Positions 7,727 to 14,305 of a stretch of 14,305 nt of DNA are shown here, one piece after another (the stretch's first letter is position 1; each line of letters starts with the position of its first letter). The notes beneath the pieces are model-generated. The model searched no databases. It saw only the letters and a program-made list of their open reading frames with translations, and was not told the DNA's origin. A program made the translations under genes and the position numbers. This stretch comes from an uncultured Bacteroidaceae bacterium (GTDB lineage: Bacteria > Bacteroidota > Bacteroidia > Bacteroidales > Bacteroidaceae), in contig CAJGDX010000055.1 of assembly GCA_904502185.1 (NCBI GenBank), positions 1 to 14,305 of the forward strand, given 5' to 3'.

Positions 7727-7757
7727 TTCTACGAAACAAGAATTTTATGTAAGTTTG
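7727..7757 (+). promoter_or_regulatory. Promoter for the LytTR regulator gene
   Basis: TAAGTTTG at 7750-7757 is an exact TAnnTTTG -7 element. The -33 position, 19 nt upstream (TTCT, 7727-7730), is a poor match. Transcription should begin about 7764, which argues against a TTG start at 7762 and supports the ATG at 7789. The 9-mer TTTGCAAAT occurs at 7697-7705 and again at 7754-7762, overlapping the -7 element. Confidence 0.5.
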
Positions 7758-7788
7758 CAAATTGTTGCTTAAACTGACAATTATTAAG

Positions 7789-8667
7789 ATGGCAGAATAT
7801 AAATCCATATTGTTCAAGAAAATCCCACAATTCATGCTCACGAAGCAGAATCAGACAATGATGGTGTTGTTTGTTTCTGTGTTCGCGGTGATTTTCATAA
7901 ACATATTTAAGCCTTTCGGTTCCGAGGAGTGGATGACAAAAGGTAGATTTACACCCACGCAATATCTTTTGTGGTCCACCATTCTTGTGACAATGGGTAT
8001 GAGCATTGTGGCAATAAGCCGTGTGATAATGTATCACTACGCGAAAAAGCCGACACACAACATCACCGTTCTGAGATACACGCTGTGGGTTATAGTCGAA
8101 CTGTTGTTGCTATCGGCAGCATTTACAGCATTGGCACTGATTACCAGTTACGGAGGAGTTGAACGCGACCCGATGGAAATTTACAAGAATGCGCTTCAGA
8201 ACACTATCTTCATCATGTTCATTCCCTACCTGATATGTATAATGTATCTTTCGTATCAGGACAAGAATACCAAGTTGCGCACCATTATGGAAGAGAACAT
8301 TGGTACCAAATCCACATCGTTCATCACATTCCACGACGACAGAGGCATCCTTCAGCTCTCCGTTGCAAAGGAAAACCTGCTCTATATAGAATCGGCCGAC
8401 AACTACATATCTACATGGTACCTGAAAAACGGTCAACTGAAAAAACAGTTGATACGCATAACCATGCGCGACCTCAGTTCACAACTTGCAGACACCAACA
8501 TTGTACGTTGCCACCGCTCGTTCATGGTAAATCTCGACCAGGTAAAAGTTTTACGCCGTGAGAAAGAGAACCTCTTCATAGAGCTTGGCTATCCGGGACT
8601 TAAAGAGATACCTATTTCCAAGACATACGGCGAGGAGGTACTCAAACACATCGTCCCAATGAAGTAA
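7789..8667 (+). CDS. Membrane-anchored LytTR-family DNA-binding regulator
   Basis: The 292-residue protein has four predicted membrane helices (about 23-40, 59-79, 98-120, 138-156), a short linker and a C-terminal LytTR DNA-binding domain (about 178-288). The LytTR hallmarks are LLYIESADNYIS, the 'VRCHRSFMVNL' strand and IPISKTY near the end. There is no receiver or kinase domain, so it is probably a one-component regulator that binds DNA while held in the inner membrane; what it senses is unknown. The frame is open back to a TTG at 7762, but the ATG at 7789 is preferred because the promoter -7 element ends at 7757. The purN start follows 26 nt after its stop, which suggests co-transcription. 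No histidine kinase partner is in the window. Confidence 0.88.
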   Translation: MAEYKSILFKKIPQFMLTKQNQTMMVLFVSVFAVIFINIFKPFGSEEWMTKGRFTPTQYLLWSTILVTMGMSIVAISRVIMYHYAKKPTHNITVLRYTLWVIVELLLLSAAFTALALITSYGGVERDPMEIYKNALQNTIFIMFIPYLICIMYLSYQDKNTKLRTIMEENIGTKSTSFITFHDDRGILQLSVAKENLLYIESADNYISTWYLKNGQLKKQLIRITMRDLSSQLADTNIVRCHRSFMVNLDQVKVLRREKENLFIELGYPGLKEIPISKTYGEEVLKHIVPMK

Positions 8668-8693
8668 TTAACCCTTAACCCACAAATACAAAA

Positions 8694-9266
8694 ATGAAAC
8701 GCATTGCAATCTTTGCTTCCGGTTCGGGAAGCAACGCCGAGAATATAGCAAACTATTTTAAAGGCTCGACAGAGGTCGAAATTTCACTCATCCTTGCCAA
8801 CAACCCATCGGCATATGTTCTTAAAAGAGCCGAGAATCTGGGCATTGAATCGGTGGTTGTAACCAATCAGGAGTTCCGCGAAGCAGACAAAGTACTTTCT
8901 CTGCTGCAGGAGCGCAACATCGACTTCATCGTACTCGCAGGTTTTCTGCTGCTCGTGCCTGCCAAGTTAATTGCCGCATACCCCGGACGCATTGTGAACA
9001 TCCACCCCGCACTGTTGCCCAAACATGGTGGCAAAGGCATGTACGGCGACAATGTACACAAGGCTGTGGTTGCAGCAGGTGACACCGAGAGCGGAATCAC
9101 CATACACCTTATAGACGAGCGTTACGATTGTGGCACAACATTCTTCCAGGCAATATGCCCCGTGCTGCCCACAGACACCCCCGACGACGTAGCGGCGAAG
9201 GTTCACGCACTAGAATACAAGCACTTCCCCCACGTAATCGATGAGATACTAAAAACATTGAAATAA
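8694..9266 (+). CDS. purN: Phosphoribosylglycinamide formyltransferase (PurN)
   Basis: The enzyme transfers a formyl group from 10-formyl-tetrahydrofolate to GAR, the third step of de novo purine synthesis, in the cytoplasm. The 190 residues fit the family. The N-terminal phosphate-binding loop is FASGSGSNAENI (residues 7-18). The catalytic residues are in place: N102 and H104 in NIHPALLP, and D145 in YDCG, matching N106, H108 and D144 of the E. coli enzyme. After the HP motif the sequence reads KHGGKGMYG, unlike the E. coli KYPGLHTHR; I believe this form is common in Bacteroidetes. It starts 26 nt after the LytTR gene and ends 33 nt before the M3 peptidase gene, so all three are probably in one operon. 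Confidence 0.95.
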   Translation: MKRIAIFASGSGSNAENIANYFKGSTEVEISLILANNPSAYVLKRAENLGIESVVVTNQEFREADKVLSLLQERNIDFIVLAGFLLLVPAKLIAAYPGRIVNIHPALLPKHGGKGMYGDNVHKAVVAAGDTESGITIHLIDERYDCGTTFFQAICPVLPTDTPDDVAAKVHALEYKHFPHVIDEILKTLK

Positions 9267-9299
9267 CCCTTCACGGAACCCCGAAAAAGAAAAAGTATA

Positions 9300-11408
9300 A
9301 TGAGAAAAGAGATTCTAATCCCATTCATCATCTTTGCGACAATGTTAGTACAAACATCATGCAACAAAGCTCCGCAGAACAGCAATCCACTGACCGAAGA
9401 GAGCAAAGCACCATTCGGTGCTCCCGACTTTGGCTTATATAAGACAAGCGATTATATGCCGGCCTTTGAACAGGGCATCGCCGAGAAGAAAGCCGACATA
9501 CAGAAAATAATAAACACCCCCGAGGCACCCACCTATGCCAACACCATCGACGCACTGGAGCTAAGCGGCAGACTGCTCGACAAAGTATGCAGCATATTCT
9601 TCACACTCAACGAGAGCGATTCCAACGAAGAAATGCTGGAGATTGAGAACCAAATATCGCCAAAGCTCACAGAACTTAACGGCTATATTTACATGAACGA
9701 TACACTGTTCAACCGCATACGCACCCTCTACGACAACCGTGCGAGCCTCTCACTCAGCGAGGAGCAGCAGATTGTTCTCGAAAACTACTACAAAAGTTTT
9801 GTCCGTGGAGGCGCACTGCTGAGCAAAGAGGAGAAGAAGGTGCTTCTTGACATTGACACAGAACTTGGACTTGCATCCATAAAGTTCGGAAGCAACCTGC
9901 TCGCCGACTCTAAAAAATTCCAACTGATAATAACCGACGAAAAAGATCTTAGCGGACTGCCCGAAGTGCATCGCGAAGCAGCAAAAGAGGCCGCCAAAAA
10001 TGCAAATGTCGAGGGATGGCTGTTCACACTTGACAAGCCTAGTTGCATCCCCTTCCTGCAATATGCCGACAACCGCCAGCTGCGCGAACAGATATACAAA
10101 GCCTACTACAATCGTGGTTGCAACCCCAACCAATACAATAACATCGCCGACATAAAGCTGATTCTGAGCCTGCGACACGAGAAGGCAAAGCTTCTTGGCT
10201 TCGACACATATGCCGACTTTATGATGGACATAAAGATGGCAAAGAGCCCCGAAGCTGCCAAACAGTTGATGAACACCATCTGGGAAGCAGCCATCAAACG
10301 CGCCAAAGAGGAGGCTGCCGAACTGCAAAAACTGATTGACAGTGAAAAGGGAGGTTTCAAACTCGAAGGTTGGGACTGGATGTACTACACCGAAAAACTG
10401 CGCAAGGCAAAATACTCGCTCGACGAGAATGAAATAAAACCATACTTCCAGTTGGAGAATGTACGCAATGGAGCATTCGACTGCGCAAACAAGCTTTTCG
10501 GTCTTAGCTTCAAGAGCCGTACCGACATTCCTACCTACCACGACAGTGTGAAGATATTTGAAGTGTTCGACGAAGAAAACAAGCACCTCGGTATATTCTA
10601 CGGCGACTACTTCCCCCGCAGTTCAAAGCGTTCGGGTGCATGGATGACCAACTTTGTAAACCAGCTGAATCTGGGAGAATACAATGTACGTCCGATGATT
10701 GTAAACGTATGTAACTTCACACCTGCATCAGGCAGCACCCCCTCGTTGCTGAACATTGACGAAACACTGACACTGTTCCACGAGTTCGGCCATGCGCTGC
10801 ACGGACTGATGACAAGAGCCCACTACCCCTCTGTCAGCGGTACAAATGTAAAACACGACTTTGTAGAACTCTTCTCACAGATATACGAACATTGGGCAAT
10901 GGAACCCGAAGTGCTGAAAAGCTATGCCAAGCACTACAAGACCAACGAGACCATTCCCGACGAGCTTATAGAGAAAATAAAGAAGGCATCACACTTCAAC
11001 TCAGGCTTCGAAACAACAGAACTTGTAGCAGCGGCCATGCTCGACATGGAGATGCACAACCTCACAGACTACAAAGACTTTGACGCTACGGATTTTGAAA
11101 AGAAACTGCGCGAAGAGATTGGACTCATTCCACAGATAGAGTATCGTTACCGTCCATGCAACTTCTCGCACATCTTCAACAACGGATACGCAGTGGGTTA
11201 CTATGCTTACCTGTGGGCAGAGGTACTGGACACAGACGCATTCGAGCTGTTCAAGGAGCGAGGCATCTTCGACCCTGCAACAGCAAAAGCCTTCCAGCAT
11301 CTGCTGGAGATGGGTGGCACACAGGACCCCATGACAGAATACCGCAAATTCCGTGGTGCCGACCCCAACCCTCAGGCACTTCTGAGAAAAAGAGGTTTGA
11401 TAGACTAA
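9300..11408 (+). CDS. M3-family peptidyl-dipeptidase (Dcp-like), predicted lipoprotein
   Basis: This is a thimet-oligopeptidase/Dcp-type zinc peptidase that trims short peptides, typically removing C-terminal dipeptides. The catalytic motif is HEFGH (H494, E495, H498) with E523 as third zinc ligand; the 29-residue spacing from the first histidine agrees with the family. The 702-residue length fits Dcp, with a helical N-terminal half (about 30-250) and the M3 catalytic domain up to the end. The N-terminus has a hydrophobic stretch ending in TSC (C21), which fits a Bacteroidetes lipoprotein signal although position -3 is Q rather than L. It would therefore be anchored in the periplasm or outer membrane instead of being cytoplasmic. 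It follows purN by 33 nt. Dcp is the best guess; oligopeptidase A is the alternative. Confidence 0.92.
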   Translation: MRKEILIPFIIFATMLVQTSCNKAPQNSNPLTEESKAPFGAPDFGLYKTSDYMPAFEQGIAEKKADIQKIINTPEAPTYANTIDALELSGRLLDKVCSIFFTLNESDSNEEMLEIENQISPKLTELNGYIYMNDTLFNRIRTLYDNRASLSLSEEQQIVLENYYKSFVRGGALLSKEEKKVLLDIDTELGLASIKFGSNLLADSKKFQLIITDEKDLSGLPEVHREAAKEAAKNANVEGWLFTLDKPSCIPFLQYADNRQLREQIYKAYYNRGCNPNQYNNIADIKLILSLRHEKAKLLGFDTYADFMMDIKMAKSPEAAKQLMNTIWEAAIKRAKEEAAELQKLIDSEKGGFKLEGWDWMYYTEKLRKAKYSLDENEIKPYFQLENVRNGAFDCANKLFGLSFKSRTDIPTYHDSVKIFEVFDEENKHLGIFYGDYFPRSSKRSGAWMTNFVNQLNLGEYNVRPMIVNVCNFTPASGSTPSLLNIDETLTLFHEFGHALHGLMTRAHYPSVSGTNVKHDFVELFSQIYEHWAMEPEVLKSYAKHYKTNETIPDELIEKIKKASHFNSGFETTELVAAAMLDMEMHNLTDYKDFDATDFEKKLREEIGLIPQIEYRYRPCNFSHIFNNGYAVGYYAYLWAEVLDTDAFELFKERGIFDPATAKAFQHLLEMGGTQDPMTEYRKFRGADPNPQALLRKRGLID

Positions 11409-11434
11409 CCCTGTTATAAGAAGCAAGAAACCGA

Positions 11435-11899
11435 ATGGAAAGTAAAATAGAAAAAGCCGTCGCACTGTTCAAGGAGGGCTACAACTGCTCACAATCGGTT
11501 GTAGCCGCATATGCCGAAGAGTACGGACTCACCCGCGAACAAGCATTGAAAATATCAGCATCGTTCGGCGGAGGCATCGGACGCATGCGCAAGACCTGTG
11601 GAGCAGCCTGTGGACTTTTCATGCTTGCCGGGCTGGAAACCGGATGCACAGAAGGCAGCAACCGCGAAGGAAAAGAAGAAAACTACAAAACAGTACAGAT
11701 GCTTGCCCGAGAGTTTGAACGACGCAATGGTTCACTGACATGCGCCGAGCTGCTTGGACTCTCAAAACAGGCTCCCACACCACCAACACCCGAAGAACGT
11801 ACTACCGAATACTTCAAGAAACGTCCTTGTGTGAAAATGGTGGAAGAGGCAGCACGTATATGGGAAGAGTATCGTGCCGGAAAAAGATTCGATGAGTAG
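11435..11899 (+). CDS. C_GCAxxG_C_C family putative redox protein
   Basis: The 154-residue protein belongs to the C_GCAxxG_C_C family of small cysteine-motif proteins, thought to be redox-active or metal-binding; no reaction is established. The N-terminal helix GYNCSQSVV carries C18. A glycine-rich FGGGIGRM segment leads into TCGAACG with C55 and C59. More cysteines follow at C71, C103 (LTCAELLG) and C132 (RPCVKMV). C18, C55, C103 and C132 match the family pattern, while C59 and C71 are extra. There is no signal peptide, so it is cytoplasmic. It begins 26 nt after the M3 peptidase gene and is likely the last gene of the LytTR-purN-M3 transcript. The following 150 bp show no strong terminator. 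Confidence 0.88.
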   Translation: MESKIEKAVALFKEGYNCSQSVVAAYAEEYGLTREQALKISASFGGGIGRMRKTCGAACGLFMLAGLETGCTEGSNREGKEENYKTVQMLAREFERRNGSLTCAELLGLSKQAPTPPTPEERTTEYFKKRPCVKMVEEAARIWEEYRAGKRFDE

Positions 11900-12033
11900 A
11901 CACCCATAAGCACACACAACAGCTAAAGGATTAAAACAGAGCATTTTTGTATATAATTTTTATTTTAGCGGCAAAAAAGTAAAATTATGCACCAAAAAGT
12001 GTTAAATTTCGTTTATTATTTAATAAAAATCGC

Positions 12034-12062
12034 TTTATTTAGAGAAATAAACACTAATTTTG
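12034..12062 (+). promoter_or_regulatory. Promoter for the DUF2582 gene
   Basis: TAATTTTG at 12055-12062 is an exact -7 element. A TTTA at 12034-12037, 17 nt upstream, is the nearest -33-like sequence, shorter than the usual spacing. A dyad TTTATTT/AAATAAA (12034-12040 and 12045-12051) fills the space just upstream of the -7 and could bind a regulator. The predicted start is near 12069, so the TTG at 12060 cannot be the protein start. Confidence 0.55.
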
Positions 12063-12113
12063 CGCCCGGAAATCAAAACTTTAAATTTAAAAGTTAAACT
12101 AAAAAACCAAATT

Positions 12114-12314
12114 ATGATGACAGAAAAGGCTGGAGAAATCGCAGGACGCATCTGGAATGCCCTGAACGGCTCTGAGGGTCTTACCCTTAAAGAAATTAAA
12201 ACTGCTGCAAAATTGAAAGAGAAAGAACTTTACTTAGGACTCGGTTGGCTTCTTCGCGAAGACAAAATCTTCTCTTGCATTGTTGAAGACGAGGAGATTT
12301 TCGCACTCAAGTAA
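12114..12314 (+). CDS. Winged helix-turn-helix protein of the DUF2582 family
   Basis: This is a 66-residue protein from the ATG at 12114 (65 if the second ATG at 12117 is used). The sequence reads as a compact winged helix: a first helix with 'IAGRIWNALN', an HTH-like segment 'GLTLKEIKTAAKL', a helix with 'LYLGLGWLLRE' and a short acidic wing at the end. This matches the small Bacteroidetes proteins of DUF2582. DNA binding is inferred from the fold only, and no target is known. Longer reading is possible from a TTG at 12060, but that codon lies in the promoter. The gene stands alone, with its own promoter and a strong terminator at 12338. Confidence 0.85.
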   Translation: MMTEKAGEIAGRIWNALNGSEGLTLKEIKTAAKLKEKELYLGLGWLLREDKIFSCIVEDEEIFALK

Positions 12315-12337
12315 AATCTAATTCTCCGTTACAAAAT

Positions 12338-12380
12338 AAATAGGTTGCAATCCGTTTGTGATTGTAACCTATTTTATTTT
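12338..12380 (+). terminator. Strong intrinsic terminator after the DUF2582 gene
   Basis: A 15-bp stem (12338-12352 paired with 12360-12374, one G-U pair at 12347/12365) with a 7-nt loop is followed by TATTTT. It begins 23 nt after the DUF2582 stop codon. It separates that gene from the GH97 gene. Confidence 0.88.
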
Positions 12381-12472
12381 ATACAACAAGTGAAATACCT
12401 CACAACAAAGAGGCATGAACATGTAACCAGGAGGTATTGAGAAAGAGCATCCAAAATCATGGAATAAATATT

Positions 12473-12490
12473 AGTTTATTGCAATAAACT
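12473..12490. promoter_or_regulatory. 18-bp perfect palindrome, candidate operator for the GH97 gene
   Basis: AGTTTATTGCAATAAACT is its own reverse complement. Its centre lies about 46 bp upstream of the expected transcription start and its right edge touches the -33 position, a place typical of an activator or repressor site. The binding protein is unknown. A weaker inverted repeat, AATACCTC/GAGGTATT (12394-12401 and 12431-12438), lies further upstream. Confidence 0.5.
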
Positions 12491-12513
12491 GCAACAAATA
12501 CCGTTTTTTATAG

Positions 12514-12521
12514 TAACTTCG
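12514..12521 (+). promoter_or_regulatory. Weak -7 element for the GH97 gene
   Basis: TAACTTCG differs from TAnnTTTG by one base, and no TTTG is found at the -33 position. A weak core next to a palindrome suits a promoter that needs an activator. The predicted start is near 12528, giving a leader of about 49 nt to the ATG at 12577. Confidence 0.4.
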
Positions 12522-12576
12522 CAAAATCAGACAGAAAACAATCAAACTCAATTAATAACCAACAAAACAAAAAAAG

Positions 12577-14305
12577 ATGAAGAAATTTCTCTCATTCGCA
12601 GTGATAGCATTCATGGCAGTGCTCACTGTATCGGCTCAGAAAGCAGCCACTCTCTCTTCACCTTCAGGCGAAATTAAAGCCAACGTCACCATCGAAGACC
12701 AGAAGCTCTACTACTCGGTAGAGTTCAACGGCAAAGAGGTGTTGGCAAAAATGCCCATGGCAATGAAGTTCAGCAACGGCATTGTTGCAGGTGAAAAGGT
12801 TAAATCACTCAAGCCCAAAACCACAACCAAAGAAGAGGTATTTGAGCCCGCAATTGCAGTGCGTACAAGCAAGGCAAACATCAAATACAACGAAAGCACC
12901 TTCAATTTCGGAAAATACTCTGTAATTTTCCGCCTTTATGACGACGCAGTAGCTTACCGTTTCGTAACACGCTTCGGCAAGAAAGAGGTTAACGTCATCG
13001 ACGAGACTGTTGCTTACAATTTCGTAAACGACAACAACATGCTCTTCCCCGAAGAGGGCTCTATGTACACACACCAGGAGCGCAAATTCATCGACACCAA
13101 AGTCAGCGCCATCAAAGAGAAGGCATTCGCAAGCCACCCCATGCTTGCAACAGATGGTGGTGTACGCATGATTATCACAGAGGTTGACCTCGAGAGCTAC
13201 CCCGGTGTATACTATCAGAAGGGCGAAGGCAACAGCTTCAAGGGTATCTTCCCTGCATACGCACTTGAGACAGAGAAGCGTTCCGACCGCGACATGGTAG
13301 TAACAAAGAGAGCAGACTTCATTGCAAAGACAACAGGCAACCGCTCATATCCCTGGCGTGCAGTTGTTATTGCCGACAAAGACACAGAGCTTCTCACCAG
13401 CAACACTCTCTACGCACTTGCAGCACCCTCACGCATTCAGGATACATCATGGATCAAGCCCGGTAAAGTGGCTTGGGACTGGTGGCACAACTGTTCACTG
13501 ACAGGTGTTGATTTCCGTTGCGGTGTAAACACACAGACCTACAAATACTTCATCGACTTTGCATCAAAGAACGGCATCGAATATATTGTTCTCGACGAAG
13601 GCTGGTACGACATCAGCAAGACTGTTCTTGACATTGTTCCCGCCATCGACCTTGCAGAGCTTATCCGCTACGGTAAGGAGAAGAACGTAGGCATCATTTT
13701 GTGGATGACATGGTTGGGTCTTGAGGAGAAGATGGACGAAGCACTTCCCCTGTTCAAAGAGTGGGGTGTTAAAGGTCTGAAAATCGACTTCATGCAGCGC
13801 GACGACCAGTGGATGGTTGAGTGGTACTACAACACAGCCAAACGTGCAGCCGACCTTCAGTTGCTCGTTGACTACCACGGTTCATACAAACCCACAGGTA
13901 TCACACGCACATTCCCCAACATGCTTACATCAGAGGGCGTTTACGGTGGCGAGCAGAACAAATGGACAGATGACCTCTCACCTGAACACAACGTAACACT
14001 TGCCTTCACACGTATGGCATGCGGTCCCATGGACTACACACCCGGTGCAATGCGCAACTCAAAGAAAGGCGAATTCGTAGAGCGTTACTACATCCCCATG
14101 TCACAGGGTACACGTTGCCACCAGCTGGGTATGTACGTAGTTTACGAGTCACCCCTTCAGATGCTCTGCGACCGTCCCACAAACTATGAGAAAGAGCCTG
14201 ACATGATGAGATTCCTCGGCCCCGTTCCCACAACTTGGGACGAATCGGTAGCTCTTGACGCTGCTGTTGGCGACTATGTAATCATGGCACGCCGCAACGG
14301 CAACA
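12577..14305 (+). CDS. GH97 family glycoside hydrolase (alpha-glucosidase/alpha-galactosidase type), 3' end cut
   Basis: The frame is open to the window edge, giving 576 residues of a protein whose family is usually about 640-740 long. Residues 1-20 are a signal peptide (cleavage VSA/Q), so it is exported, probably to the periplasm. The GH97 N-terminal beta-sandwich runs to about residue 270, and the barrel begins near the WDWW motif (300-303). The GLKIDFMQRDD motif holds D404, which corresponds to the nucleophile of retaining GH97 enzymes such as BT1871. In the segment TSEGVYGGEQNKW, E459 is exactly 55 residues further on, the same spacing as D415 to E470 in BT1871 as I recall it; E453 is the alternative acid/base. 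This favours a retaining, alpha-galactosidase-like enzyme over an inverting SusB-type glucosidase. No SusC/D neighbour is visible. An AAAAAG stretch precedes the ATG. Confidence 0.92.
   Translation, partial: MKKFLSFAVIAFMAVLTVSAQKAATLSSPSGEIKANVTIEDQKLYYSVEFNGKEVLAKMPMAMKFSNGIVAGEKVKSLKPKTTTKEEVFEPAIAVRTSKANIKYNESTFNFGKYSVIFRLYDDAVAYRFVTRFGKKEVNVIDETVAYNFVNDNNMLFPEEGSMYTHQERKFIDTKVSAIKEKAFASHPMLATDGGVRMIITEVDLESYPGVYYQKGEGNSFKGIFPAYALETEKRSDRDMVVTKRADFIAKTTGNRSYPWRAVVIADKDTELLTSNTLYALAAPSRIQDTSWIKPGKVAWDWWHNCSLTGVDFRCGVNTQTYKYFIDFASKNGIEYIVLDEGWYDISKTVLDIVPAIDLAELIRYGKEKNVGIILWMTWLGLEEKMDEALPLFKEWGVKGLKIDFMQRDDQWMVEWYYNTAKRAADLQLLVDYHGSYKPTGITRTFPNMLTSEGVYGGEQNKWTDDLSPEHNVTLAFTRMACGPMDYTPGAMRNSKKGEFVERYYIPMSQGTRCHQLGMYVVYESPLQMLCDRPTNYEKEPDMMRFLGPVPTTWDESVALDAAVGDYVIMARRNGN

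Noticed and set aside
7762..7788. Upstream TTG start for the LytTR gene
   Set aside because: The -7 promoter element ends at 7757, so a TTG at 7762 would lie at or before the transcription start. The ATG at 7789 is used.
9750..10586. 278-codon open frame on the - strand
   Set aside because: It lies wholly inside the M3 peptidase gene on the opposite strand and its translation has no recognisable domain. It is an effect of codon bias in the real gene.
12060..12113. Upstream TTG start giving an 84-residue DUF2582 protein
   Set aside because: The TTG is part of the -7 element TAATTTTG, and the extra residues do not resemble the family.
1..14305. CRISPR array, tRNA, rRNA, toxin-antitoxin pair or phage defence system
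   Set aside because: No regularly spaced repeats, tRNA-like folds or defence-protein motifs were found on either strand.
12577..14305. GH97 gene as part of a polysaccharide utilization locus
   Set aside because: No SusC/SusD-like genes or dedicated sensor are within the window, and the sequence stops inside the gene, so the claim cannot be supported here.

Overview
The window looks like chromosomal DNA from a gut or oral Bacteroidales species (Bacteroides/Prevotella-like). The basis is the Bacteroidetes-type promoter motifs (TTTG about 19-21 nt before TAnnTTTG), the lack of strong Shine-Dalgarno sequences, and the gene families present: a BspA-like LRR/M60 peptidase, a gliding-motility type C-terminal domain protein, a membrane-bound LytTR regulator, a winged-helix DUF2582 protein and a GH97 glycosidase. 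All supported genes lie on the + strand. No tRNA, rRNA, CRISPR array, transposase or integrase was seen.

Layout. Positions 1-505 are non-coding, with several hairpins and two candidate promoters. Positions 506-3826 encode a secreted M60 (enhancin/mucinase-like) metallopeptidase flanked on both sides by copies of the same leucine-rich-repeat domain. A perfect 34-bp palindrome follows (3866-3899). A tandemly duplicated promoter cassette (3924-4056) then drives a small secreted protein with a gliding-motility/T9SS type B-like C-terminal domain (4109-4843) and, 13 nt later, uvrA (4857-7679, GTG start). A new promoter near 7750 precedes a four-helix membrane LytTR regulator (7789-8667). Close behind it, with gaps of 26-33 nt, come purN, an M3-family lipoprotein peptidase and a C_GCAxxG_C_C cysteine-motif protein; this is probably one transcript. 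A short DUF2582 winged-helix gene (12114-12314) has its own promoter and a strong terminator. The window ends inside a GH97 glycosidase gene (from 12577) that has an 18-bp palindrome just upstream of its promoter.

How the parts fit. Two themes stand out. One is the host or glycan-facing secreted enzymes at the two ends (M60 peptidase, GH97). The other is a housekeeping core (UvrA DNA repair, PurN purine synthesis, Dcp-like peptide turnover) with a membrane-linked regulator inside it. No SusC/SusD pair is visible, so the GH97 gene cannot be assigned to a polysaccharide utilization locus from this window. I found no clear new multi-gene system. The most unusual features are the LRR-M60-LRR architecture, the duplicated promoter cassette and the operator-like palindromes.
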